DNA of 49,841 nucleotides from an uncultured Alphaproteobacteria bacterium (GTDB lineage: Bacteria; Pseudomonadota; Alphaproteobacteria; Rs-D84). Shown here piece by piece: positions 42,101 through 49,841 of the stretch. The position numbers were made by a program, and so were the translations under genes. Every line of letters begins with the position of its first letter. The stretch's first letter is position 1. The stretch is taken from positions 1-49,841 of the forward strand of contig CALXMU010000005.1 in the NCBI GenBank assembly GCA_944389555.1, read 5' to 3'. The notes under the pieces were generated by a model. That model saw only the letters and a program-made list of their open reading frames with translations. It ran no database searches and had not been told where the DNA came from.

Positions 42101-45100
42101 AATATCTAAGCCATTGTGGATGAAAAACGCACAGGGACAGGGTGCAGTACTTGAAAGTAATGAAACAGAACTGCACATAAATATAACAGCTGTTGGAGAC
42201 GGCGTTTTACGACTGGCTTTTAAGGCGGCAGATAAAAGGTATGATGGGAAACGTCTTACTGTGTATGTTGATTATACTTCAATAAAAATAGACGGTAAAG
42301 AATTATTAAAAGAACCAATGGCCATTTGGCATGATATACCATTTGTTTATGAAATGCCTGTAAAAAATGGGCAAAAAGTAGATGTACTTATAAATGTACA
42401 CCCTCATAAATATACAAGATCAGATTTACAGGATTTGATTTTAAAGTTAAATCCTAAATCTTCATACATTATAAAAAATATTTCTTCGTTACTTCCTAAT
42501 ATAAATTTGTCGGATACGGAAAAAATACATTTTACTGTGGTAAAAGAGCTACCTTCTATCGATGCAGATATATTTATTCCAATTGGTAATGCGTGTCGAC
42601 CTGCGTATTGGTTACGAGAGAACGGTTTGCGTAAGGTTGCGTTACCTTTTGATTGGATGATGAGTTATCCATTAAACGTTGTTTCTCGGGCTTTTAATTA
42701 TTCTGTTGAAGAGTGGTTTAAGGATAATTATGAAAAAAATTCTGAAAATACTAAATTTAGGGCGGTTACCGATGCAAATATGGGGATGATAAGTTTACAC
42801 CATTTCCCTAAATCGGTTTCTGTTGAAGAATATTTACCGGAGTTTCGTAGCATTTTCGTTGAAAGACAACAAAGAATGTTAAATTTACTGCGAACAAAAA
42901 AAGCCGTGTGTTTCGTGGCCAATCGTTTGGAAGATGTGCCAGAAATTATAAATTTCTTAAAAATAGTTACACAAACGTTTCCAAATATTCATAATTTAAC
43001 ATTTATAAACGTAAGACATAGTGATACAGAAGATTCTATAAAATTATATAAGATATCCGATAATATAAAACTTTATGAAGTTACGGCTTATGACGTAAAT
43101 TCTGCTGGTAGCGACCCTAATAAAAACGCTTTATTCTGGATAGGTAAGGAAGATTTATGGATAAGTATTTGTTCAAAATTGCACCTAAAGAATGAAGAAA
43201 TACCAGAAAGTTACAAAAAAAAAATTAGTTTCTGCGGATTGAATTTTTATGTACATGATAAACATGCAGAACTAATGGGGGCTGTTCAGACTGTACGTAA
43301 TGATGTGCGTGAAGAATTAAGAAAAGAAGTATCTAAAATAGAACATGTCGAAAAAAACTTGGTCGAAACGAAAAATGTGCTAGAAAATGTTTTGAAACAA
43401 TATACCGCAAAATTATCTTCAGATATTGTATCGGCTAAAAATGATTTGAATAAAATTTTTACCGCGCAGGTCACTGAACTAAAAAATAATATATCGGTAT
43501 TGCATAACGCTTTAATAAGCGATAATAAGAAGATATCAGAAAATATTATTGATATTTTGCGGCATAATATTGATGATTTGAGCGAAAGTTTTTCTCAATT
43601 ATTAAAAAAAGAAGTATCAGAAGGAAATGCAGATATAAAAGTATCACTGCAGAATGAAATTAAAGACTCAAATGACGAATTAAAAGCATTGATGAAAGAT
43701 AATGCGTCGGGGTTAGACAATCTTGTAATACAGCGTACGAAGCTGTCTACGGACGATTTAAGGAAAAGTTTAGAGGCATTGAAAATTTCTTTGACACAAT
43801 TATTAAAGGAAAAAACACTCTGGTTGAATACAGATATGAATAAAGCCTTAAAAAAGAATAGTAAAGATATCAGTACAGATATAAATAGGGCGTTGAAGAA
43901 TAATTCCTTAGAATTAAATGCTTATTTAACAAGAGCAAACAAAAAGACGCAGGAAGGTGTTATTAGTGCCTTAAATAAGCAAGTTGATGCGTTGAATGCA
44001 AATCTATCACAATTATTGCGGAGTGAGGTATTGGAATTAAATGCAGATATAAAATCTGTATTGAAAGATACTACTTCTGATGTAAAAGATAACTTAGCAA
44101 AAGCAATGAATGATTCATCGCAGAACGTAATTATTGCGTTAAGAAATGATGTGGATAATCTAAATAATCATTTACATGAAATGATACAAAGTACATCTTC
44201 TGATACAGAAAAAGAACTTAATACATCTATTTCACAAAACATTACGGTGTTAAAGTCAAATATAGATGCCTTGAATGAAAGTTTAGTTAGGGCTTTAGAA
44301 AGTAATCTTACTGATTTGAAACGTAATATATCTGATATAAATTTGCAATTTGATGTATTAAATTCAGAACAGGTTGATTTTAGAAAATTACAAAAAGAAC
44401 AAATAAAAGAGTTATCTGAGAAATTAAATGCTATCGCGGGCTTGGCTGATGAGCTTGTACAAGAAAACATTCAAATGTCTGGTTCGGTTGACGCAGTTAA
44501 CAATAATATTAAAGAAGAGTTTTTGAAAAAGACTTATGAATTAAGAACGATTATAGAGTATATGGATGTTGTTATAACTGATATTAAAGACAATATAACT
44601 AATAAAATTGATGACTTGCCAGAAAAAATAGAAAAAAAACAGAGAGTTATTGCGACAATTAACTCAGAACCATATTGGGCGAATATTTATCACGATACGA
44701 TAATAAGCAGTTCATGGTTAAAAGACAAGGCGGTATCGCCTGGGCGTTGGGCTGTTTCTTATATAGTATTATATGTTTTATATAGAGTATTAAATGAGTT
44801 TAGACCCAAAAATATACTAGAATGTGGTTTAGGGCAATCTTCTAAATTAACCGCTCAATACGTTGAGGCAAATGGTGGGCAGCTTACCATTTGTGAAGAT
44901 AGTAAGGATTGGGCGAGTTTCTTTAAGAAAAGTTTTCCTATTGCGGATAAATATATCCATTTGCTAGGACTAGAAATGGTAGAAGTGGTTAAACCATATG
45001 AATCTAGAACTTACGTTGGTTTTGATAACGTTATAAAAGGTAAAAAGTTTGATTTTATAATAGTTGACGGGCCATTAGGTAGTCCTCGTTACTCCAGACC

Positions 45101-45308
45101 GGAATTGTTGGATGTTGTTGACAATCTGGCCCAGTCTTTTGTTATAATGCTAGATGATGTGAACAGGGAAGGCGAACAAGATACGTGGAATTTGTTAAAG
45201 ACAAAACTGGTTAAGAAAGGGATTATATTTAATGAAAAAATTTATACCAGTGATAAATCTGTAGGTTTGTTGTGTTCGCCAGACTTGAAATTTCTGACAA
45301 GTTTATAA
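39144..45308 (+). CDS. Giant multi-domain surface-polysaccharide enzyme, 2054 residues
   Basis: Domain order by residue: 51-330 family 2 glycosyltransferase (VSVIIPVYNVAEYLPECLDS, VDDGSTDNS, LDSDDFF); 365-620 second GT-A-like domain (VIISLTSFPARIGTVNQTIE, metal motif TADDDL); 637-915 TupA-like ATP-grasp (LDNPKRFNEKIQWLKLYAS, KCNHGCAYNIIVKDK, FGEMTFTSSSG); 960-1105 beta domain shared with the protein at 28821; 1140-1350 DUF1796 papain-like domain (IPIGNACRPAYWLRENG, PFDWMM, HHFPK). Then 1378-1832 coiled coil with a loose repeat around 'DALNANLSQLL...ELNADI', and 1842-2054 a class I methyltransferase-like domain (ILECGLGQSSKLTAQYV, DFIIVDGPLG). One frame, no break, codon use like its neighbours. 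No signal or membrane segment, so cytoplasmic. It appears to unite sugar transfer, amide-type ligation and methylation on one scaffold. Confidence 0.85.
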   Translation: MAKKNKKKILYKSNVSKKTAAVQNIIKVKNAEGETDTQATVIVKNNINYTPKVSVIIPVYNVAEYLPECLDSVIKQTLKEIEIICVDDGSTDNSVEILKEYASKDNRITVIVQKNLHAGVARNAGLAVAKGKYLSFLDSDDFFEPTLLEENYKIAEKENVDLVFYQYHTYNNDTKEIERTGGINFECPVNEEGYGVISVKDVTDRIFTICNPMPWNKLIRKDLIDKNQIRFQSLTASNDVYFSLVALACSDKIALFYKPFVYYRHNRKDSLKNNRDKNPFNFYEAYKGVYRTLNNKNLYDEYKSSFLRTLVSSSFWTMEHTDAMRTTVRNFIKERIVPEFNITGSDKEQLPKHLIDKLNRLEEPEVIISLTSFPARIGTVNQTIESLLNQTMKADRVILWLAPEQFPNKEADLPQELLDLREKGLTIDWYHDIRSYKKLIPALKKYPDAIIVTADDDLIFKNNWLSLLYSAYLKDKTKIWSHRITRLYRSSGKMHILDRSLYLNENGDYKQELKFGNAFNKLTGGAGSLYPPKSLHPDVMDEDAFMKLAPTSDDIWFWIQAIRNGFKVAVVDNNLYKLQYVPGSQEESLYKINDAGGHSVFFTHLNNIMANYKDVEKIFNEDQKENEQALKETKKALRNKYKDQLCDWYKRVTGHYLNLDNPKRFNEKIQWLKLYASTPIKTRLADKFLVRDWVKEKIGEEYLIPLLGVYDKFEDIDFSKLPDRFVIKCNHGCAYNIIVKDKSQLDLAEVKAKLDKWMSENFAFRWGYELQYRDIPPKIIIEKYMEDESGELRDYKISCFNGQPEFIWIDSDRFVDHKRNLYDINWNQLNCKVNSRYNTFKSPEKPKCLAEMIELAKVLSKEFQYVRVDFYIINGKLYFGEMTFTSSSGTEDITPKSFEAALARKIKLPKLAYDIDTGEYYKLPKKSRLKSYLLFPYYLYKLKGAKKEYKNITIKNIEKQLLAIRLDVKNNGAESNNIDVVAPNTRISKPLWMKNAQGQGAVLESNETELHINITAVGDGVLRLAFKAADKRYDGKRLTVYVDYTSIKIDGKELLKEPMAIWHDIPFVYEMPVKNGQKVDVLINVHPHKYTRSDLQDLILKLNPKSSYIIKNISSLLPNINLSDTEKIHFTVVKELPSIDADIFIPIGNACRPAYWLRENGLRKVALPFDWMMSYPLNVVSRAFNYSVEEWFKDNYEKNSENTKFRAVTDANMGMISLHHFPKSVSVEEYLPEFRSIFVERQQRMLNLLRTKKAVCFVANRLEDVPEIINFLKIVTQTFPNIHNLTFINVRHSDTEDSIKLYKISDNIKLYEVTAYDVNSAGSDPNKNALFWIGKEDLWISICSKLHLKNEEIPESYKKKISFCGLNFYVHDKHAELMGAVQTVRNDVREELRKEVSKIEHVEKNLVETKNVLENVLKQYTAKLSSDIVSAKNDLNKIFTAQVTELKNNISVLHNALISDNKKISENIIDILRHNIDDLSESFSQLLKKEVSEGNADIKVSLQNEIKDSNDELKALMKDNASGLDNLVIQRTKLSTDDLRKSLEALKISLTQLLKEKTLWLNTDMNKALKKNSKDISTDINRALKNNSLELNAYLTRANKKTQEGVISALNKQVDALNANLSQLLRSEVLELNADIKSVLKDTTSDVKDNLAKAMNDSSQNVIIALRNDVDNLNNHLHEMIQSTSSDTEKELNTSISQNITVLKSNIDALNESLVRALESNLTDLKRNISDINLQFDVLNSEQVDFRKLQKEQIKELSEKLNAIAGLADELVQENIQMSGSVDAVNNNIKEEFLKKTYELRTIIEYMDVVITDIKDNITNKIDDLPEKIEKKQRVIATINSEPYWANIYHDTIISSSWLKDKAVSPGRWAVSYIVLYVLYRVLNEFRPKNILECGLGQSSKLTAQYVEANGGQLTICEDSKDWASFFKKSFPIADKYIHLLGLEMVEVVKPYESRTYVGFDNVIKGKKFDFIIVDGPLGSPRYSRPELLDVVDNLAQSFVIMLDDVNREGEQDTWNLLKTKLVKKGIIFNEKIYTSDKSVGLLCSPDLKFLTSL

Positions 45309-45319
45309 AAGGATTTTTT

Positions 45320-45997
45320 ATGGGTAAGCTTTATAAGTCTTATTTGATTATTGGTGGTTTACTTGCGGCCATATTGGTTGGGTGGGGAGTATATACTATT
45401 TCATATAATATTAAGCTTAAAAATGACATAGAAAATACAAGTGTTGATACAAAAACTTTCAAACCTTATATATTAGGTAATACGATTGATTTTTCTGAAA
45501 CAGGTAATAGTTCTGACTTCGTAAAAACGTCTGATGGGTGGGGTGGGCAAGAACCAGAGCATAGGTGTGCGGTCGGTAACTCAACTGTTATGCGTTTATA
45601 TATTCCAGATAGTGTTGGAAGTGACTTGCGCTTACGATTGGATGCGTTCGGGGTTTATCCACCGGATACGGCAACCTATCAAGAGTTTACAATATTTGCG
45701 AATGATGTAAAAATCGGAGTTTTGCGCGTTGGGCACGATGGACCTTTTAGTATAGATATCCCGAATGGAATAATAACGGATAATACATTGACTTTGCGTT
45801 TTGTTCCCGCTGGAACGTATAGTCCGCCGCCAGATACAAGAAAGTTGAGTATGGCGGTAAGAGAGATAAAAATAGACGGCGTTTTAGGGGCCCAGACAAA
45901 ACGTAAAATAGGTAAATGGATAAAGGAAAATATCATGGGTGGTGGTGTAAAGCAGACTTATGATACAAATATATCAAAAGAAGAAAATTGGATGTAG
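45320..45997 (+). CDS. Membrane-anchored beta-sandwich protein of the polysaccharide cluster
   Basis: 225 residues from ATG 45320, preceded by AAAAGGA; an earlier in-frame start would overlap the giant gene. One transmembrane helix near the N-terminus (about 8-28), then an all-beta domain: VMRLYIPDSVGSDLRLRLDA, FTIFANDVKIGVLRV, TLTLRFVPAGTYSPPPDTRK and LSMAVREIKIDG. The layout resembles the sugar-binding beta domains attached to polysaccharide-making enzymes (DUF7024-like); assignment from memory. The domain faces the periplasm if the helix is a signal anchor. Sits between the giant enzyme and the exporter, 14 bases before the latter. Confidence 0.65.
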   Translation: MGKLYKSYLIIGGLLAAILVGWGVYTISYNIKLKNDIENTSVDTKTFKPYILGNTIDFSETGNSSDFVKTSDGWGGQEPEHRCAVGNSTVMRLYIPDSVGSDLRLRLDAFGVYPPDTATYQEFTIFANDVKIGVLRVGHDGPFSIDIPNGIITDNTLTLRFVPAGTYSPPPDTRKLSMAVREIKIDGVLGAQTKRKIGKWIKENIMGGGVKQTYDTNISKEENWM

Positions 45998-46011
45998 TTT
46001 AGGTTTGCGTC

Positions 46012-47790
46012 ATGTCAAAAGAAAATAATATTAGTAAGTTAGCAAGAATGGCGTTTGTAAATAACTACAAACGTATGTGGCCGTATGTGAAACCATATTG
46101 GCGCCAGGGGTTGTTGTCTATATTGCTGGCAATGCCGATTGGTGCGCTAGAGGGCGTTATTGCTATGTCTTTAAAGCCTTATATGGATTTAGTTATGATA
46201 GATAAATCTATGCAGGCGGCATGGTATATACCACTTGTTATAGTTTTGTTTACATCGTTACAGGGGCTTTTGACATATGCCGCGAATTACCTAAATACAT
46301 GGGTAGGGGCAAAGATTACAAATCTGTTAAAGTTAGATTTGTATAAGAAAATGTTATGCTTTGAAACGAATTTCTTTAACCGCAGAAATTCTGGCGATAT
46401 TTTGCAGATGTTTGATAAAAACGCTGACGCGGCGTGTTCTGGTTTGTTGACGAACCTGAAGAATTTTGTTCAGAAATTATTTACTGCGTTGTCTTTGATT
46501 TTCGTTCTTTTTTATAATTCTTGGCAGCTAGCCATAGTTTGTGTAACAATTCTTGTCGTTGCGTTCTTGCCTATGACAACGTTAAAAAAGAAAATACAAT
46601 CAATTTATGATGGTACATTGGCGGGGGAGTCTGCTTTAATGACGGCATATAATGAAACGTATGCAGGGAATAAGACGATTACCGCGTATAACTTAGATAC
46701 ATATCAGCAGAATAAATTTAAAAATATTTTGGACGGTGTATTTAAGTTACAAATGAAAATGGTAAAACGTACCAGATGGTTGACGCCGGTTATGCACATA
46801 ATATTATCTATTGGTATTGGTGCGGCAATATGGTTTGGTTCTTATTTGGTATTGAATAACATTATAACAAGTGGCGGTTTCGTATCGTTTTTGACGGCTT
46901 TGATAATGCTTTATAATCCAATGAAAAGTTTAGGGTCAAATTATAATTCTGTTTTGATGTCGTTTATGGCAATTGAACGCGTTTTTGATATTATGGACAG
47001 CGTTCCTGCAATTTCAGATAAACCAACTGCGATAGAAATGCCGGACACTCATAAGATAATAGAATTCAAAGACTTAAATTTTGAATATAATCGTGGAACG
47101 CCGATATTAAAGAATATAAATTTAACTGTAGAGCAGGGGCAAATTATCGCTTTGGTAGGTAATTCTGGTGGCGGTAAAACCACATTAGTAAATTTATTGC
47201 CGCGGTTTTACGACCCGACAGGGGGGGCGATTTTAATAGATGGTACAGATATTCGTGATTTTACCTTGAAGTCTTTACGTAAGAATATAGGCGTGGTATT
47301 CCAAGATAATTTCTTATTTGCAGGTACAATTCGTGAAAATATTATGTTGGGTAACGAAAACGCAACGGAAGAACAGTTAAATAACGCGATTAAGATGGCC
47401 TGCTTAGATGACTTCATTGGCAGTTTGAAAGCAGGTTTAGATACTCAAATTGGTGAACGTGGTATTTTACTATCTGGTGGGCAGAAGCAGCGCGTGGCGA
47501 TTGCACGTGCCTTCTTGAAAAATTCTCCGATATTGATATTGGACGAAGCGACTTCGGCGCTTGATAATAAGTCCGAGGCCGTCGTTCAGCAAGCAATAGA
47601 AAACTTAATGAAAGACAAGACAGTGTTTGTTATAGCTCATAGATTGTCTACAATTAGAAATGCGTCTAAAATAGTCGTTGTAAACCACGGTGAAATCGTA
47701 GAGGCAGGAACGCACGAAGAACTGATGCAGCACGAATGCGGTGCATATAAAACATTGTATGATATGCAATTTAAGTGTAATACTAAATAG
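46012..47790 (+). CDS. MsbA-like ABC exporter (lipid-linked glycan or lipid A flippase)
   Basis: 592 residues. Six transmembrane helices in residues about 30-310, then an ATPase domain: Walker A GNSGGGKTT (about 383-391), Q-loop VFQDN, signature LSGGQ (about 487-491), Walker B ILILDEATSALD, switch His in AHRLS. A half transporter that works as a homodimer. As the last gene of the polysaccharide cluster it probably exports the product or its lipid-linked form; alternatively it is the cell's MsbA for lipid A. Walker A has Gly in the fifth position (GNSGGGKT), a tolerated variation. Confidence 0.9.
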   Translation: MSKENNISKLARMAFVNNYKRMWPYVKPYWRQGLLSILLAMPIGALEGVIAMSLKPYMDLVMIDKSMQAAWYIPLVIVLFTSLQGLLTYAANYLNTWVGAKITNLLKLDLYKKMLCFETNFFNRRNSGDILQMFDKNADAACSGLLTNLKNFVQKLFTALSLIFVLFYNSWQLAIVCVTILVVAFLPMTTLKKKIQSIYDGTLAGESALMTAYNETYAGNKTITAYNLDTYQQNKFKNILDGVFKLQMKMVKRTRWLTPVMHIILSIGIGAAIWFGSYLVLNNIITSGGFVSFLTALIMLYNPMKSLGSNYNSVLMSFMAIERVFDIMDSVPAISDKPTAIEMPDTHKIIEFKDLNFEYNRGTPILKNINLTVEQGQIIALVGNSGGGKTTLVNLLPRFYDPTGGAILIDGTDIRDFTLKSLRKNIGVVFQDNFLFAGTIRENIMLGNENATEEQLNNAIKMACLDDFIGSLKAGLDTQIGERGILLSGGQKQRVAIARAFLKNSPILILDEATSALDNKSEAVVQQAIENLMKDKTVFVIAHRLSTIRNASKIVVVNHGEIVEAGTHEELMQHECGAYKTLYDMQFKCNTK

Positions 47791-47827
47791 AAATAAGGGT
47801 TAAGTTTACGATATAAAAGGGGACTTT

Positions 47828-48196
47828 ATGTATATGTTAAAACGTTGTGATGGGTGTGATGAAAAGTGTGGAATAAGTTTTCTGCCATTTAGTTTTTGTA
47901 GTACGGTCTTTTTCCCTATGATTGGAGATAAGGTTATCAGGAATTATATAGGTATAACGAATGAACGCTATCGTATTACAGGTCTTCCTGCGACAGGTAC
48001 GGATATTAAACCATATGAAGTATGTTTAGGCAGATCACCTAAAGGAGAAATCCGTGTTTATTATGGCTCTGACTGGTCTGCTAAACTGGCTGGTGAAAAG
48101 ATTGCTAGATTATGCGATAAGTATCATTCTGCCGATGCCAGTAAAATGCCGAAAGGTTTTTATCAAGGGGCTCTTATTAAAGGAAAAGCTCGTTAG
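47828..48196 (+). CDS. Cysteine-rich small protein of unknown function
   Basis: 122 residues (or 120 from the second ATG). The N-terminus CDGCDEKCGISFLPFSFC holds four cysteines in 18 residues with CxxCxxxC spacing, as in metal-binding clusters; two more follow at VCLG and LCDKY. The rest (GSDWSAKLAGEKIARLCDKY) looks folded and helical. No signal peptide. It follows the exporter by 37 bases and may ride on its transcript. No family recognised. Confidence 0.6.
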   Translation: MYMLKRCDGCDEKCGISFLPFSFCSTVFFPMIGDKVIRNYIGITNERYRITGLPATGTDIKPYEVCLGRSPKGEIRVYYGSDWSAKLAGEKIARLCDKYHSADASKMPKGFYQGALIKGKAR

Positions 48197-48207
48197 TTAT
48201 GTAAATA

Positions 48208-48232
48208 AAAACCGCTTTAATGGCGGTTTTTA
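48208..48232. terminator. Bidirectional terminator between the Cys-rich gene and the LRR gene
   Basis: AAAACCGC (48208-48215) and GCGGTTTT (48223-48230) form an 8-bp stem with a 7-nt loop, A-run before and T-run after. Confidence 0.8.
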
Positions 48233-49633
48233 TTATCGTATGCGTTGTTGTAGGTAATACGGGATAAAGATATTTGTTCTTTGCTGATTATATCGAGCAG
48301 AAAATTGTTTGTTATTATGTAAGAAACCTTGACCGACTTTTATAGAATCTGGTAAACGTAAGTCTTTAATGTCTGTATTATAGTAAAGTCCCCAATCACC
48401 AAAACTTTGACATTTCGGAGAATATAATTCTCTTAATTTTTTTGCGCTATGTAAGGCTTCGTCGCCAAAACCAACTACTTCTGGAAGATATATTTTTCTA
48501 ATCATCGTATCGTGATATAAAAACTGATGACCGACTTTTTCGCATTTTTGCATTTCAATCGTTGAAAGTACTTTATCGTCACGTAAGAAACAATCACCGA
48601 CTTCTTTTACATTTGGTAAATTTATTTTTCTAAGAGTTTTATCACGTAATAAAAAGTTGGCACCAATGCTTGTTGGTTGGGTCAAGCTTAAATAACGTAT
48701 TGTACCGTCTTTTATTTCTACTACTGGATAACCGTCGGCCAATATTGTATGACTTTTATTTGGATTGCGTTTTATTTGAATTGTCGTACCGGAAATTTCT
48801 TGATTAAAAATATCCGCAAAGCAATCATTTGAGGTAAGGTTTATACCGTTAAAGTCTTTTAATATTTGTTTCTGCTTAAAATCAAATATGAAATAATCCA
48901 TTATTATCTGAGAACGTTTATCAATGCTATATATTTGGTCTCCATATGCAATAAAGTCTTTGCCGTAGTAAACGTTGTTTATCTCATAATTATATTTAAG
49001 AATTTTGTCTTTAATCAGGACATAGTTTTTTCCGAGAGGTTCTTGCTGGCTAGAAAAGTCTACATTGAAGTAGTTTTTTAATGCAGCAGATAAGCCGTAT
49101 ATTATATTATCCGGATTACTGTTGTATGTATTATCTGGATTATCTATGGAATGGTTATATCGATTTTTAATAGATATAACGCCGCCCTTTTTTAGTATTT
49201 GAATGGATATAACCGAAGTTCCGTATTCATCTTCTCTTTTAGGGTGCTTAAAGTTGGTACGGTTTAATTCGGCGGCGTTATGTTTAACTGCGTTTATAAT
49301 ATAGTATTTTTGATATCGTGTAGGGTCGTCGAAAGTACATAAACGTTCAGACGGTGTGAAATAAGGTTCTATACTATTTTGCTTTTCTAATGTATCCGCA
49401 TATTGGGCATGATAACCGGCTTGATAAAGCAATTCAAAAGGGTCTCTTTTAATTCCATCGTCTTCGATATGTATTCCTTTTAAGGAAGATAGGTATTTAA
49501 TGATAGGTTTTGGGTTTTTGTCGGCATATTTAAGAATTTCATCAATGTTTGGTATATCAAAAATGCCCCCGTCGAAGGAACGGATAGCTTTGGCGAAACG
49601 TTCACCATTTTGCTTTTTGATAATGTCAAACAT
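48233..49633 (-). CDS. Leucine-rich-repeat (BspA-type) protein
   Basis: 466 residues if started at ATG 49633. The furthest upstream ATG (49669) lies inside the predicted promoter and is rejected. An ATG at 49651 would make the mRNA leaderless. Residues about 335-455 are five or six 23-residue repeats of the LRR_5/BspA kind (ANFLLRDKTLRKINLPNVKE, DCFLRDDKVLSTIEMQ, FLYHDTMIRKIYLPEVVGFG). The N-terminal 300 residues are charged, partly beta, and unrecognised. No signal peptide or anchor. BspA-type repeats occur in gut microbes and protists, often in host contact; an intracellular role is equally possible. Confidence 0.65.
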   Translation of the reverse strand: MFDIIKKQNGERFAKAIRSFDGGIFDIPNIDEILKYADKNPKPIIKYLSSLKGIHIEDDGIKRDPFELLYQAGYHAQYADTLEKQNSIEPYFTPSERLCTFDDPTRYQKYYIINAVKHNAAELNRTNFKHPKREDEYGTSVISIQILKKGGVISIKNRYNHSIDNPDNTYNSNPDNIIYGLSAALKNYFNVDFSSQQEPLGKNYVLIKDKILKYNYEINNVYYGKDFIAYGDQIYSIDKRSQIIMDYFIFDFKQKQILKDFNGINLTSNDCFADIFNQEISGTTIQIKRNPNKSHTILADGYPVVEIKDGTIRYLSLTQPTSIGANFLLRDKTLRKINLPNVKEVGDCFLRDDKVLSTIEMQKCEKVGHQFLYHDTMIRKIYLPEVVGFGDEALHSAKKLRELYSPKCQSFGDWGLYYNTDIKDLRLPDSIKVGQGFLHNNKQFSARYNQQRTNIFIPYYLQQRIR

Positions 49634-49657
49634 AGACCGCTTTTTTAACATGTAAAT

Positions 49658-49685
49658 AATATAGTACAAATAAATATATTGTCAA
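49658..49685 (-). promoter_or_regulatory. Promoter of the LRR gene
   Basis: On the minus strand: perfect TTGACA (49680-49685), 16-base spacer, TATATT (49658-49663). The predicted start is near 49651, so the LRR protein begins at 49633 with an 18-nt leader or leaderless at 49651. Confidence 0.6.
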
Positions 49686-49734
49686 GTATATAGTCGTTTT
49701 ATTGTGAATGTAGAGCAGGTTAGAGAGCAGACAA

Positions 49735-49759
49735 TAAAAAATCCGCAGAAATCTGCGGA
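49735..49759 (-). terminator. Terminator of a gene beyond the right edge
   Basis: TCCGCAG (49742-49748), AAAT loop, CTGCGGA (49753-49759). On the minus strand it is followed by TTTTTTATT. It closes a minus-strand transcript entering from the right. The remaining 49760-49841 holds no assignable gene. Confidence 0.75.
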
Positions 49760-49841
49760 AATCTTTGGCTCGCCATTATTGACGAACTTCGAACCAATTC
49801 GTTTGATTATATAATTAATTTCACCCAACAATTAACCGACA

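Noticed and set aside
49761-49841. tRNA 3' end on the minus strand (GGTTCGA near the right edge)
   Set aside because: The flanking bases do not form a T-stem and no acceptor stem is visible; more likely the tail of a gene outside the window.

Overview
The window looks like part of the chromosome of an AT-rich, host-associated (gut-type) alphaproteobacterium. Three things point there: the run frr-uppS-cdsA-rseP-bamA, LpxI for lipid A, and an RNase E with an acidic insertion. An acetate kinase suggests a fermentative lifestyle. This placement is inferred from gene content; no marker phylogeny was possible. TGA is a normal stop here (it ends the genes at 7469 and 10625), so the standard bacterial code applies.

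Layout. 1-3.5 kb, mainly minus strand: a truncated Lys/Ala-rich histone-like gene; a small phage-derived set (scaffold-like, holin-like and SleB-type cell-wall hydrolase genes) behind a good promoter interrupted by two terminator hairpins; birA with a separate winged-helix gene; and a short XRE regulator. Divergent from the regulator is a roughly 190-nt structured RNA with its own promoter and terminator. It has two pyrimidine-rich loops, and one is perfectly complementary over 15 nt to the ribosome-binding site of the neighbouring regulator. 3.5-11.5 kb: an RlmD/TrmA-like methyltransferase with two outer-membrane barrels, lpxI, a YraN protein, two small lipoproteins, two family 2 glycosyltransferases and two VirB8-like proteins. 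11.6-17.2 kb: the envelope operon frr-uppS-cdsA-(decayed Nudix)-rseP-bamA. 17.3-17.7 kb: tRNA-Ala(GGC), tRNA-His(GTG) and an odd GC-rich element carrying a copy of the tRNA-His 3' end. 17.7-26.7 kb: a coiled-coil protein, RNase E/G, a YbhN-like membrane protein, RNase PH, RecG, a BepA-like M48 protease and acetate kinase. 26.8-35.6 kb: an MFS transporter, lineage-specific membrane and cytoplasmic proteins (including an 813-residue orphan), tRNA-Lys, UDP-glucose dehydrogenase, TatD, TcdA and a DUF378 protein.

35.8-47.8 kb is a plus-strand surface-polysaccharide cluster: GT4, an RgpF-like protein, GT2 with a C-terminal repeat tail, a 2054-residue multi-enzyme, a membrane-anchored beta-domain protein and an MsbA-like ABC exporter. 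The giant protein joins two GT-A-like domains, a TupA-like ATP-grasp, a beta domain, a DUF1796-like domain, about 450 residues of coiled coil and a methyltransferase-like domain. Its beta domain recurs in the protein at 28821. Ugd and the two GT2 genes near 8 kb probably feed the same glycan. The window closes with a cysteine-rich orphan and a leucine-rich-repeat protein.

The best candidates for something undescribed are the RNA/regulator pair at 2.9-3.55 kb, the giant enzyme at 39.1-45.3 kb, and the attenuator-guarded phage genes at 0.3-1.7 kb.
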